In this document: piece by piece, positions 43,889 to 52,369 of the stretch
How positions within the stretch are numbered: position 1 is the first letter of the stretch
Layout of the letters: every line of letters starts with the position of its first letter
DNA from: Abditibacteriaceae bacterium
Lineage (GTDB): Bacteria > Armatimonadota > Abditibacteriia > Abditibacteriales > Abditibacteriaceae
DNA length: 64,000 bases
Assembly: GCA_019239895.1 (NCBI GenBank)
Contig: JAFAZH010000048.1
Location: forward strand, 116,735-180,734
Direction: 5' to 3'
Position numbers and translations under genes: made by a program
The notes under the pieces: model-generated
Told to the model about the DNA's origin: nothing
What the model saw: only the letters and a program-made list of their open reading frames with translations
Databases searched by the model: none

Positions 43889-44112
43889 TCCATATAGTCT
43901 TTAAAGTCTTCCAGTGGGGCATCAAAATCAGGAGCCATTGCAATAAGACCTTTGGCACTGCCGAACTGACGCTTGCGCCGCTTGACTGCTCTTGGCACAA
44001 GTTGCACCGCGACCTCTTCATTTTTCTAAATAAAAACCTCTTCGCCAGCAGTAGCGGCTTCGATAAGGTCAACAAGGTGGGTTTTTGCTTCCTCCAGAGT
44101 CACTGCTTGCAT
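43885..44112 (-). pseudogene. Phd/YefM-type antitoxin (vapB) with in-frame amber codon
   Basis: From ATG 44112 the frame reads MQAVTLEEAKTHLVDLIEAA..TAGEEVFI, then TAG (44028-44026), then KNEEVAVQLVPRAVKRRKRQ, GSAKGLIAM, ending DFKDYME. Across the TAG this is an uninterrupted Phd/YefM antitoxin of 75 codons (N-terminal Phd fold, then the toxin-wrapping tail with FGSAKG). A single base change from a sense codon (for example CAG, AAG or GAG) explains the amber. GGGTGAAG lies upstream of the start. Its toxin partner is also broken. Confidence 0.75.
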
Positions 44113-44292
44113 AATTGCTTCACCCAGATGAATTATAAGGCTTTCTACTAAGCGCACGCATAGTACCAAATAGTCTGAATTTCTGCGGCGTTGACATCGA
44201 AATGACAATTGATAGCAGCCCGCTGAGACGAGTCAAGGCAGCCTCCGCAGGGAGATAGGAGACTGCCCTGTCCATAGGTTAGTGTTGGGAAT

Positions 44293-45111
44293 TTAAGAAC
44301 TACCGGAACCGTTATGCCAGGATGAATGACCTAGAGGTGGGGCCGTTATAATTGGCAAATCGGGGTCTGCCCCCATGCTTTCGGTGTTGTGGTGATCAGA
44401 GGGGTGATGTTCCAGGGCGTCAGGAGCTAATGCCAGGCCGTGGCCATGCTCTTCACGGGCTAAAGGGCGCATCTCGCCCGTTTCAACATAATAGATTTGC
44501 TCCACGATATTGGTGGCATGGTCGGCCACGCGCTCTAACATACGCGCCACGAGCAGCAAGCGCGTCGCCTGCTCGACCAGGGTTGGATCGTCCCGCATTT
44601 TGTCCATCAATTCGCGTTGCAGGTTATCGCATAGTTCATCTACGGCGTCATCATCGCGTGCCACCTGAACCGCTAAGGCCATATCACGATTGACAAAGGC
44701 TTGGAGCGAGTCCGCCACCATTTTGCGCGCCAGTGTCCCTAAACGGGGGATGTCTACTAAAGGCTTAAAGAACGACTGACCAGCGAGGCTGCGCACCACT
44801 TTGGCAATGTCCACCGCATGGTCACCAATACGTTCTAAATCAATGACGATACGCAGGCTGGAGCCGATAATACGCAGGTCACGCGCCATCGGCTGTTGCA
44901 GGGCTAATAGTTGCATGGCACGGGCTTGCAGGCCAAAGTTCATGTCATCGGCAAAATCATCTTCTTCTACCACTTGTTTGGCCAGTTGTAAATCCTGCCG
45001 CACCAGGGCATCGAGCGACTTGCCCAAGGCCTCTTCCACAAAGCGGCCCAGTCGTAGCATATCGCTTTGTAACTCGCTCAGTTGTTCTTCAAAAGTGCGT
45101 CGAATACTCAT
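44293..45111 (-). CDS. phoU: Phosphate-transport regulator PhoU
   Basis: 272 residues from ATG 45111 (MSIRRTFEEQLSELQSDMLRLG); a longer frame from 45273 would overlap pstB and is rejected. Two three-helix PhoU repeats each carry the metal-binding E/D-x3-D pattern: SSLRIVIDLERIGDHAVDIAKV and LLLVARMLERVADHATNIVEQ. The tail after about residue 215 (HGHGLALAPDALEHHPSDHHN) is His-rich and longer than usual. PhoU links the Pst transporter to PhoR, damping the phosphate-starvation response. Last gene of pstSCAB-phoU, 118 bp after pstB. Confidence 0.93.
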   Translation of the reverse strand: MSIRRTFEEQLSELQSDMLRLGRFVEEALGKSLDALVRQDLQLAKQVVEEDDFADDMNFGLQARAMQLLALQQPMARDLRIIGSSLRIVIDLERIGDHAVDIAKVVRSLAGQSFFKPLVDIPRLGTLARKMVADSLQAFVNRDMALAVQVARDDDAVDELCDNLQRELMDKMRDDPTLVEQATRLLLVARMLERVADHATNIVEQIYYVETGEMRPLAREEHGHGLALAPDALEHHPSDHHNTESMGADPDLPIITAPPLGHSSWHNGSGSS

Positions 45112-45117
45112 TTTATG

Positions 45118-45222
45118 CCTCTGGTGCTTGATACTGGTTTCTGGATGCTGGATAAAAAAACTCTTAGCATTTAGTTCTACATCTCGTGACCAGAATCCAG
45201 CATCTTGTATCCAGTCACCAGC
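45118..45222. repeat. Degenerate CTGGATGCTGG-type inverted repeat between pstB and phoU
   Basis: Iterations of TGGTGCTTGATACTGG / TCTGGATGCTGG on the left face CCAGAATCCAGCATC / TATCCAGTCACCAGCATCA on the right. Imperfect, but it can fold. It fills the pstB-phoU gap. Confidence 0.55.
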
Positions 45223-45229
45223 ATCAATC

Positions 45230-46204
45230 TTATCCAAACCGTCCTGTAATGTAATCTTCCGTGCGCTTGTCACAGGGATCGGTAAAGATTTGGGATGACT
45301 GATCCATTTCTATCAGTTCACCCAGTAAGAAGAACCCGGTGCGGTCGCTGACACGGGCCGCTTGTTGCATATTATGGGTCACAATCACTATCGTATATTG
45401 CTGCTTCAATTCGCGCATCAGTTCTTCAATTTTCAGCGTCGAAATCGGGTCGAGGGCCGAAGCGGGTTCGTCCATCAAGAGGACTTCCGGCTTAGTCGCC
45501 AGGGCGCGGGCAATGCATAAACGCTGCTGCTGGCCACCTGAAAGAGCGAGGGCACTCTTCTTGAGGTCATCTTTCACTTCATCCCATAAGGCCGCCTGGT
45601 GCAGACACTTCTCCACTAAATCGCGCAACTCTTGTTTGTGCTTAATACCCTGCAAGCGGGGGCCATAGGCGATGTTATCGAAGATGCTCATGGGAAATGG
45701 ATTCGGCTTCTGGAATACCATCCCAACGCGCTGGCGCAAGGCCACCACATCCACTCCACGCGCATAAATGTTCTCACCATCGAGGGTTACATCGCCCTTG
45801 ATTTTGACATTATCAATCAGGTCGTTCATACGATTGAGGCAGCGCAGAAAAGTGCTCTTGCCACAACCTGAAGGGCCAATCAAAGCCGTAATCGCATTGG
45901 CCGCGACCTGCGCATTGATGCTCTTGAGGGCTTGCTTAGGGCCATAGAAAAGGTTCAAATCACGAGTCTCCACCTTAGCCGTGATATTCATCTGGCTCTC
46001 AGTTCTCGGCTTGCGCCCATTCTCCACCGAGGCCGAAGCCGGACGAGAGAGGATGGTTGGCGATGGCACCGGAGCGGTGGTTCCCGTTGGGGCTTCTGAT
46101 GGTGCCGCTGTTGGCGCGGCTTCAAGGTTCTGCGCGGTTTGCATAATGGGTTTTGCCCCTTTATTCTTTGGCTCCAGGGTTCCTATTGTCATAAACGAAC
46201 TCAT
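45230..46204 (-). CDS. pstB: Phosphate ABC transporter ATPase PstB
   Basis: 324 residues from the ATG at 46204, with a Pro/Ala/Thr-rich N-terminal extension of about 70 residues; the ATG at 45991 (MNITAKVETRDLNLFYG) would give a usual-length PstB (253 residues) and may be the real start. ABC motifs: Walker A GPSGCGKST, Q-loop VFQKPNPFPMSIFDN, signature LSGGQQQR, Walker B VLLMDEPASALDP, switch His in VTHNMQQA. It energises phosphate import through PstA/PstC. It lies 33 bp after pstA. Confidence 0.95.
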   Translation of the reverse strand: MSSFMTIGTLEPKNKGAKPIMQTAQNLEAAPTAAPSEAPTGTTAPVPSPTILSRPASASVENGRKPRTESQMNITAKVETRDLNLFYGPKQALKSINAQVAANAITALIGPSGCGKSTFLRCLNRMNDLIDNVKIKGDVTLDGENIYARGVDVVALRQRVGMVFQKPNPFPMSIFDNIAYGPRLQGIKHKQELRDLVEKCLHQAALWDEVKDDLKKSALALSGGQQQRLCIARALATKPEVLLMDEPASALDPISTLKIEELMRELKQQYTIVIVTHNMQQAARVSDRTGFFLLGELIEMDQSSQIFTDPCDKRTEDYITGRFG

Positions 46205-46237
46205 AAACTTTCCCCAACTGTTTGGGCTTATTAGCTG

Positions 46238-47140
46238 TTAGCGCACGGCTTTGTAACGGCCTCGCGTAAAGTACCGAGCGACTAAGCTTAACACCAGAAT
46301 GATTAAGACCAGCACTAAGGAACCGCCCCATGCTTTTTGGTGCCAGTCTTCGTAGGGTGAAATGGCAAAGGTATAAATCTCGCGGGGTAGACTCGACATT
46401 GGCTCGTTGAGCTTTACACTGAAGAACCGATTGCCAAAGGCCGTGAACAAAAGCGGAGCGGTTTCGCCTGCAATGCGCGCTATCGCCAGCAAAATGCCCG
46501 TGATAACACCACCTTTAGCCGCGCCTAAGACAATTTTTAGCACCGCACGCCAGCGCGTAGCCCCCAGTGCCAGGGCCGCTTCGCGCAACGACATGGGCAC
46601 GAGGCGCACCAACTCTTCCGTCGTGCGCATGATGGTGGGGATCATCATAATGCCGAGGGCTAAGCCGCCGGACATAGCCGAGAAGTGATGCACCGGGCGC
46701 ACCGCCACCGCATACACGAAGATACCAATGACGATGGACGGAATGCCATTCAGTACATCGGCGGCAAAGCGCACCGTCCAGCCAAAGCGATTGTTGCCAA
46801 ATTCTGCGAGATAAATCCCGCCCAGGACTCCCAACGGTAAACCAATTAGGCTGGCCAGGCCAATGAGGATAAACGAGCCAACGATGGCATGGGCCATGCC
46901 GCCACCAGTTTCGCCGACTGGCTTGGGCAATTTCGTGAAGAAGTCCGCATTAAGAGCGGGTAAGCCTTGTGCCGTCACATAATAGAGAATCATTAGCAGC
47001 GGCACTAAGGCGATAATGGTGGCCAGGCTCGCGCCAATCCACATGCCAGCGTTGGCCAGGCGGCGACGGGTCTGACGCAAACGGTTCTGGCTGCGCAGGG
47101 CGCTTTGCGGCGCAATGGTGAGAGGGGCGGTTTGCTCCAT
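46238..47140 (-). CDS. pstA: Phosphate ABC transporter permease PstA
   Basis: 300 residues from ATG 47140, whose A overlaps the last base of the pstC stop (TAATG), giving translational coupling; a frame from 47185 is rejected. Six membrane helices: IGASLATIIALVPLLMILYY, AIVGSFILIGLASLIGLPLGVLGGIYLAEF, IVIGIFVYAVAV, and others. The permease EAA-like loop is SLREAALALGATRWRAVLKIVLGAAKGGVITGILLA. It pairs with PstC. Confidence 0.94.
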   Translation of the reverse strand: MEQTAPLTIAPQSALRSQNRLRQTRRRLANAGMWIGASLATIIALVPLLMILYYVTAQGLPALNADFFTKLPKPVGETGGGMAHAIVGSFILIGLASLIGLPLGVLGGIYLAEFGNNRFGWTVRFAADVLNGIPSIVIGIFVYAVAVRPVHHFSAMSGGLALGIMMIPTIMRTTEELVRLVPMSLREAALALGATRWRAVLKIVLGAAKGGVITGILLAIARIAGETAPLLFTAFGNRFFSVKLNEPMSSLPREIYTFAISPYEDWHQKAWGGSLVLVLIILVLSLVARYFTRGRYKAVR

Positions 47141-48165
47141 TATTCGCGCACGATTCCTTGTTGGGTATTGCGCACCATGCTCCAAATCAAGAGCCGCGCA
47201 ATGGCATTAACCACAATCGTGGTGCCAAAGAGAATCAGAGCCAGTTGAATCAGGGCCGACACATACAGGTCGGAAGTGGCTTCAGCAAACTCATTGGCTA
47301 AGACACTGGCGAGGGTATAGCCCTGATCGAACAGCGACCACGACATATTCGGGCTGTTACCAATAACCATCGTCACGGCCATTGTCTCGCCCAGGGCGCG
47401 TGCCAGCCCTAAAATAATCGCACCCATGATGCCAGTGCGAGCATAGCGCAAGATGGGGCCTTTCAAGGCTTCCCAGTGGGTGGCCCCTAAACCGTAGGCC
47501 GCTTCACGTTGCGAGGGAGGCACGGCACGGATAACTTCGCGTGACACCGCAGTAATAAAAGGCAAAATCATAATCGCCAGGATCAGGCCACCGGCGAGCA
47601 TTCCAATACCATAAGGCGCACCCTGAAAAAGTACAACATCATGCCCGCCTATCGTGCCAAAACGGTCACCCAGCCAGATTTCGACAGGGCGCAATGCAGG
47701 CACCAGGACGAAGATACCCCACAGCCCATAGACCACACTCGGCACGGCTGCCAACAGTTCCACCAGGAATGAAACGGGGGTGCGCAGCCAGGGCGGAGCT
47801 AATTCCGAAAGAAAAACCGCCGTGCCCAAACCGATGGGCACTGCGATCAGCAATGCTAACAGGGAAGAGACTAAGGTACCGTAAATGAAGGGCAAGGCTC
47901 CGAAGACTTCCTGCACAGGATCCCAGGTGCGGGTATAAAGAAAGCGAATACCAAAACGGTGCATCGAAGGCAACGCGCCCTTCCACAATTGAAGGAAAAT
48001 GAGGAGGCATACCACAAGGACACTGGCTGCAAAGAGCATGGTGCCCCAGTAGAAGATGCTATCGCCAACGTTATTGCCAAAAAGTCCACCGCTCTTGATG
48101 AGTGAACTGCGTTCAGGAGTTGTTGAACGTTCGGGGGTTTTTGAAGTAGCTGGTTCGGCTACCAT
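47140..48165 (-). CDS. pstC: Phosphate ABC transporter permease PstC
   Basis: 341 residues. The N-terminal 30 residues are Ser/Thr/Pro-rich and cytoplasmic, then six membrane helices (FYWGTMLFAASVLVVCLLIFLQL, LPFIYGTLVSSLLALLIAVPIGLGTAVFLSEL and later ones). The transport-family loop is PPSQREAAYGLGATHWEALKGPIL. The gap to pstS (175 bp) is nearly all a long inverted repeat, which may lower permease expression relative to PstS. Confidence 0.94.
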   Translation of the reverse strand: MVAEPATSKTPERSTTPERSSLIKSGGLFGNNVGDSIFYWGTMLFAASVLVVCLLIFLQLWKGALPSMHRFGIRFLYTRTWDPVQEVFGALPFIYGTLVSSLLALLIAVPIGLGTAVFLSELAPPWLRTPVSFLVELLAAVPSVVYGLWGIFVLVPALRPVEIWLGDRFGTIGGHDVVLFQGAPYGIGMLAGGLILAIMILPFITAVSREVIRAVPPSQREAAYGLGATHWEALKGPILRYARTGIMGAIILGLARALGETMAVTMVIGNSPNMSWSLFDQGYTLASVLANEFAEATSDLYVSALIQLALILFGTTIVVNAIARLLIWSMVRNTQQGIVRE

Positions 48166-48196
48166 GAAGATTCCTGTTTAACCTAAGCTACCTTGT

Positions 48197-48333
48197 GCCG
48201 GGGCTATAAAAGCCCCGGCAGGGAGGCTAAAGCCGACCGTCCTCTGGACGGGACACGCATTAAGACTTGATCCTTGTGCGTCCAACGGACGCTTGGCCAA
48301 CGGCCTTCCTGCCGGGGCTTTTATAGCCCCGGC
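48197..48333. repeat. Long inverted repeat GCCGGGGCTATAAAAGCCCCGGC between pstS and pstC
   Basis: Each end is itself a small palindrome (GCCGGGGCTATAAAAGCCCC), and the two ends are inverse copies. The inner part AGGCTAAAGCCGACCGTCCTC is shared with the repeat at 8286-8437. It begins 8 bp after the pstS stop. It can stabilise the pstS message, as REP elements do after binding-protein genes. Confidence 0.85.
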
Positions 48334-48340
48334 GAATAGG

Positions 48341-49450
48341 TTATTTAATGGCATCAATCGCCGTTGCGTTCATCTTGATGACTTCGGCTGGCAACGGTGC
48401 ATAAGCCAGGTCTTTCGCCATGCTCTGCCCATCGGCCATCGCCCACTTTAAGAAGCCTGTCAGGGCCTTGCCCTTGGCCGGGTCTTTCTGCTGCTTGTAG
48501 ACCAGAATATAGGTTAAACCGACAATAGGATAAGCTTTCGCGCCCGCTTCATTGACCAGGGGTGCTTTGATGTCTTTTTGCAGTGCGGGCAGACCACCGG
48601 CGATGGCGGCTGTGGTGGAATCCACCGTTGGCTCGACAAATTGGCCATCCTTGTTCTTCAGGCTTGCCACAGAAAGCTTGTTCTGAATGGCGTAGTTCAA
48701 CTCCACATAGCCAATACCGCCAGGCTGCTGCTTCACCACACCAGTCACACCTTCGTTGCCCTTGCCACCCACGCCGGTGGGCCAGCTAACCGCCTTACCC
48801 GAACCAACCTTAGTCCCCCATTCGGGGCTAACGGTTTTCAGATATGTGGTGAAGATGTTAGTCGTGCCGCTGCCATCGGCGCGGTGGGCTACGGCAATAG
48901 TGGTACTGGGCAGTTTGGCCCCCGCATTAAGAGCCGCAATGGACGGATCATCCCACTTTTTGACTTTGCCCAGATAGATGTTGGCGAGGGTGGGGCCATC
49001 AAGTTTTAAGCTCTGCACACCCGGCAAGTTATAGGCAATGGCGACGGAGCCACCGACCGTCGGAATATGCACGACTGGGCCAGGCATAGCCTTTTCATCA
49101 TCCGCTTTTAAGGGAGCATCGCTGGCTCCGAAATCTACCGTCCCCGCTTTAAGCTGTTGGATGCCGCCACCGCTGCCAATAGATTGATAGTTGATCTGCA
49201 CGCCATTTTTGGAGCCGTAGGTATCGAACCACTTAGAATAAATTGGATAAGGGAAAGTAGCACCTGCGCCTGTCAACTGGCCCTTCGCGCCACCCGTTCC
49301 CGTTGTATTTGTCTGCGCCGTTGTTGAATTTTGATCTGTTGCTGTCCCACTTAAGGTCTGATTCTGCTCTGCGGTACCACTGGAGACGCACCCAGATAAG
49401 GCCAAAACTGCACCCACTGCGCCCCATTTCCAACCTGCTGTCACTTTCAA
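48341..49450 (-). CDS. pstS: Phosphate-binding lipoprotein PstS (copy 1, TTG start)
   Basis: 369 residues from the TTG at 49450, chosen because GGGAGG precedes it by 7-8 bases and the product then opens with a compact lipoprotein signal MKVTAGWKWGAVGAVLALSG before Cys; an ATG at 49486 would include the ribosome binding site. The lipobox LSGC is followed by a Thr/Ser/Asn linker, then the binding domain: GAGATFPYPIYSKWF, SIGSGGGIQQL, DFGASDAPL and VAHRADGSGTTNIFT, all phosphate-contact loops. It delivers phosphate to PstCA. A Pho-box-like repeat lies 75 bp upstream. Confidence 0.94.
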   Translation of the reverse strand: MKVTAGWKWGAVGAVLALSGCVSSGTAEQNQTLSGTATDQNSTTAQTNTTGTGGAKGQLTGAGATFPYPIYSKWFDTYGSKNGVQINYQSIGSGGGIQQLKAGTVDFGASDAPLKADDEKAMPGPVVHIPTVGGSVAIAYNLPGVQSLKLDGPTLANIYLGKVKKWDDPSIAALNAGAKLPSTTIAVAHRADGSGTTNIFTTYLKTVSPEWGTKVGSGKAVSWPTGVGGKGNEGVTGVVKQQPGGIGYVELNYAIQNKLSVASLKNKDGQFVEPTVDSTTAAIAGGLPALQKDIKAPLVNEAGAKAYPIVGLTYILVYKQQKDPAKGKALTGFLKWAMADGQSMAKDLAYAPLPAEVIKMNATAIDAIK

Positions 49451-49524
49451 AAAACTTCCTCCCGAATTTTGCCCACAAATTTGCACTTTAAGTTGTTTTC
49501 AACTTAAAGCTTAGGTGGGTTATG

Positions 49525-49563
49525 TTAAGAGATTTTTAAGAAAAGATTAAGGACGGGTTAGGG
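49525..49563 (-). promoter_or_regulatory. Pho-box-like tandem repeats upstream of pstS
   Basis: On the + strand TTAAGA, TTAAGA, TTAAGG and TTAGGG begin at 49525, 49536, 49547 and 49558, exactly 11 bp apart. On the pstS coding strand this reads as CCTAAC, CCTTAA, TCTTAA, TCTTAA, like the CTTAACCT boxes bound by PhoB/SphR-type regulators. It lies in the divergent pstS / DUF47-pit region and can serve both directions; a TATACT hexamer at 49593-49598 is a possible -10 for the + strand genes. Confidence 0.7.
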
Positions 49564-49640
49564 ATTGGGTGGGTAAAGGCACTTTAATGGCCTATACTTG
49601 ACTGCCGGATAGATAAACACACCTAGATTAAGGATAGGTT

Positions 49641-50270
49641 ATGCCTTTTCAGATTTTGCCCGCCGAAACGAAGTTCTACGATTGGTTCGAGAAAGGCAGC
49701 ACGAACCTCTTTGAAGCCGCGCGTCTGCTCCAGGATTTAATGCACAATTATGAGCGGCCTGAAACCAAAATCATGCACATCACCGATGCCGAGCGGCAGG
49801 GCGATTTTGTGGTGCATGAGATTCATGACTTGCTGCACAAGACCTTGATTACCCCACTCGACCCGGAAGATACCCAGACTCTCTCGCACGCCATAGATAA
49901 CGTAGTGGATACCATTGAACAGACGGGCATCTTGCTACTGCTCTATAAAGTGGAGAAGCCAACGGAAGAAGCGGTGGAGATGGCGGACATTCTGGTGAAG
50001 TGTGCGGAGCAAATCAAACAAGCCATGCCACTCTTGCGCGATTCTAAATCGCTCGATCAAATGTCCAAATATACCATTGAGGTTAATCGCCTGGAAAATG
50101 AAGGCGACGCGCTCTATCGCCGCGCCCTGGAAAATTTAGTGGAAAGTGCGCGGAATGACTGGTTTGACTTCACGCGCTGGAAGGCCATCTACGACCTCTT
50201 AGAAGATGCCACCGACCAGTGTGAAGATATTGCTGATGTGTTCCAGACGGTGGTGCTAAAGAATGGGTAA
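49641..50270 (+). CDS. DUF47 (PhoU-like) phosphate-transport accessory protein
   Basis: 209 residues, helical, PhoU-related. FDWFEKGSTNLFEAARLLQDL, DAERQGDFVVHEIHDLLHKTLITPLDPEDTQTLSHAIDNVVD and YDLLEDATDQCEDIADVF are the family marks, with E/D clusters for metal. DUF47 proteins are encoded with Pit transporters and are thought to control them. The 3' end overlaps pit by 8 bases, so the two are coupled. Divergent from pstS. Confidence 0.92.
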   Translation: MPFQILPAETKFYDWFEKGSTNLFEAARLLQDLMHNYERPETKIMHITDAERQGDFVVHEIHDLLHKTLITPLDPEDTQTLSHAIDNVVDTIEQTGILLLLYKVEKPTEEAVEMADILVKCAEQIKQAMPLLRDSKSLDQMSKYTIEVNRLENEGDALYRRALENLVESARNDWFDFTRWKAIYDLLEDATDQCEDIADVFQTVVLKNG

Positions 50271-51306
50271 TACCGCTCTGGTAATTCTCATCACCATTTT
50301 AGTGCTCTCGGTCGTGTTCGATTTTATCAACGGCTTCCACGATACGGCCAACGCCATTGCCACCGTAGTCGCCACCCGTGTGCTGACCCCGCTGCAAGCG
50401 ATCTTAATGGCCGCGTCGCTGAACTTTGCCGGGGCCTTGACGGGCACCGCTGTCGCCAAAACCATCTCCCAGGGGCTTATTGACCCGGCTCTGGCGACGC
50501 AACAATTGATTATTGCCGCTTTAATCGCCGCGATTATCTGGAACTTGATTACCTGGTATTACGGCATTCCATCGAGTTCCAGCCATGCTTTAATCGGCAG
50601 TATCGTGGGCGCGGCAATCGCGGAAAAAGGCAGCCTGGATGCACCTAAGTGGGCAGCTCTCTTTGAGAAGGTCATTTTGCCGCTCATCATTTCTCCTGTC
50701 GTTGGTTTCGCTTTTGCCCTGGTGCTGATGCTGTTGATGCTGCGCCTTTTCATTCACCGCACCCCTTCCGAAGTGCATCATCTGTTCGGGCGGCTGCAAG
50801 TCATCTCTTCCGCATTTATGGCCTTTAGCCACGGCAGCAACGACGCGCAAAAGACAATGGGCGTTATGACCTTGGCCGTAATTACTTATGAGTATCAAGG
50901 CGTTAAACATATTCCCGTGCCGCCAGGTATGTTAGCCAAGATGCCGATTCCCCTCTGGATTATGATGACGGCAGCCACCGCAATGGCACTGGGCACAGCC
51001 GTCGGAGGGTGGCGTGTCATTAAAACGATGGGCCATAAATTAACGCGTCTTACATCTATTCATGGCTTCGCCGCCGAAACCGCCGCCGCATCTGTGATTA
51101 CGGTCGCTTCGCACTTAGGCTTTCCCCTCAGCACCACGCACGTCATTAGCTCCGCCATCTTGGGCGTTGGAGCATCCCGCCGCGCCTCTGCCGTGCGCTG
51201 GAATGTGGCCGGGAGTATCCTAACCGCCTGGATTCTGACCATTCCCGCCTGCATGTTTGTGGCTGGGGTCGTATTCAGAATAATCCATTTATTGATGCCA
51301 GGCTAA
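50263..51306 (+). CDS. pit: Low-affinity inorganic phosphate transporter Pit
   Basis: 347 residues, about ten membrane helices. The repeated PiT signature is present: FDFINGFHDTANAIATVVATRVL in the first half and FMAFSHGSNDAQKTMGVMTL in the second. GIPSSSSHALIGSIVGAAI and FPLSTTHVISSAILGVGAS are the matching re-entrant motifs. It imports metal-phosphate by proton symport. It is 347 residues long, in the short bacterial Pit range. Confidence 0.95.
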   Translation: MGNTALVILITILVLSVVFDFINGFHDTANAIATVVATRVLTPLQAILMAASLNFAGALTGTAVAKTISQGLIDPALATQQLIIAALIAAIIWNLITWYYGIPSSSSHALIGSIVGAAIAEKGSLDAPKWAALFEKVILPLIISPVVGFAFALVLMLLMLRLFIHRTPSEVHHLFGRLQVISSAFMAFSHGSNDAQKTMGVMTLAVITYEYQGVKHIPVPPGMLAKMPIPLWIMMTAATAMALGTAVGGWRVIKTMGHKLTRLTSIHGFAAETAAASVITVASHLGFPLSTTHVISSAILGVGASRRASAVRWNVAGSILTAWILTIPACMFVAGVVFRIIHLLMPG

Positions 51307-51356
51307 CTCGTTCCCGATAGATGATTGACTGCACCTCTATCTACGCTTTAGTTTGC

Positions 51357-52043
51357 TCAAGATGGGGCTGCTGGAGCTTGCGCTACCGGCGGCGAACAAC
51401 AACCTGGCTCGCGCACCCCACAACAAGTTAAAACCGCGAACAACGCACCGCCACAGGGGGCAAGCAGATAAATCCAGAGGCTCTCAATATGCAGCGAAAC
51501 CAAGGCCGGAGCCAGTGACCGTGCTGGGTTCATAGAGGCTCCGCAGATGGGGCCAGCAAACAAGGCTTCTAAACCAATGACCGCTCCCACCGCAATACCC
51601 GCCGTGATACCCTTCTCTTTGGCCCCGGTGGACACGTTGAGAATGACGAACATCAATATCCAGGTCAGCACAAATTCAAGGACAAAAGACTGCGTGGCTG
51701 AACCAGCGGGGAGCGTGCTACCCAACAAGAGATGTTGTGGGAACAGCAGACGCAAGACAAGACTGGCCAATAACGCGCCCGCACACTGACTGGCAATGTA
51801 AGGCGCAACCCAGCGCGGCTCCAAACGACGTGCCGCAAAGAACCCCAGGGTGACGGCAGGGTTAAGATGCGCGCCCGATACATCGCCCAAGGTATAAACC
51901 ATCGCCAGCACAATCAAGCCAAACGTCAGCGCGACGCCAACATGAGAGACTTTACCGCCACTCACGTCATCAATAATAATGGCACCAGTCCCGGCAAACA
52001 CCAGACAAAAAGTGCCGAGCAACTCTGCTATTAACTTTTTCAT
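51357..52043 (-). CDS. Aquaporin / MIP family channel
   Basis: 228 residues from ATG 52043 (AAGGG about 9 bases upstream, start MKKLIAELLGTFCLVFAGTG); a frame from 52097 is rejected. Both half-helix motifs are intact: HLNPAVTLGF and SMNPARSLAPAL. With the short loop before the second NPA it looks like an AqpZ-type water channel rather than a glycerol facilitator, though selectivity-filter residues were not mapped with certainty. It sits within the phosphate island, convergent with pit. Confidence 0.9.
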   Translation of the reverse strand: MKKLIAELLGTFCLVFAGTGAIIIDDVSGGKVSHVGVALTFGLIVLAMVYTLGDVSGAHLNPAVTLGFFAARRLEPRWVAPYIASQCAGALLASLVLRLLFPQHLLLGSTLPAGSATQSFVLEFVLTWILMFVILNVSTGAKEKGITAGIAVGAVIGLEALFAGPICGASMNPARSLAPALVSLHIESLWIYLLAPCGGALFAVLTCCGVREPGCCSPPVAQAPAAPS

Positions 52044-52137
52044 ACTGTGTGCCCTTGCATTAGCAATCTCCATTCTTTGAAGCCCAATGGGTGTCAATAT
52101 ACGATTTTAGGGATGTGACATCAAGGCTATAAAAGTC

Positions 52138-52172
52138 AAACGCCGCTCAGATGAGAATCCTGAGCGGCGTTT
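52138..52172 (-). terminator. Hairpin terminator of the pstS2 operon
   Basis: AAACGCCGCTCAG and CTGAGCGGCGTTT pair perfectly around nine bases. On the - strand it is followed by GACTTTTATAG, modestly T-rich. It lies downstream of pstS2 and upstream of the aquaporin gene. Confidence 0.65.
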
Positions 52173-52369
52173 GACCTAACCCCCCGTCCCCCTTCCCGAC
52201 ACAGGAAGGGGGTGTCTGAGGATGATTAACGGGTCAAAATTAACACGGAAGAAATCGCCTAAGAAATTCTGATCGCTAACAATGGCTGTTTTACCTAGCA
52301 GTAGTCCTTTGGCATCCCCTTCCTTTGTCGGGAAGGGCCGGGTGCCCTCTGGGCGGCGGGGGTTAGGTT
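52173..52369. repeat. Inverted repeat GACCTAACCCCCCGTCCCCCTTCC type
   Basis: Left arm GACCTAACCCCCCGTCCC..., right arm the imperfect inverse ending GGCGGGGGTTAGGTTT, with inner CCCCTTCC / GGAAGGGG hairpins. The right arm ends at the stop codon of pstS2. Confidence 0.75.

Noticed and set aside
43842..44075. 77-residue frame on the - strand across the vapBC remnant
   Set aside because: It is out of frame with the antitoxin sequence and has no motif.
44026..44208. 60-residue frame covering the antitoxin front with an upstream extension
   Set aside because: The extension has no homology; the antitoxin start at 44112 with a ribosome binding site is better, and the frame is really a pseudogene cut by TAG.
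45112..45273. 54-residue N-terminal extension of PhoU
   Set aside because: It overlaps pstB and runs through a repeat; the family start is at 45111.
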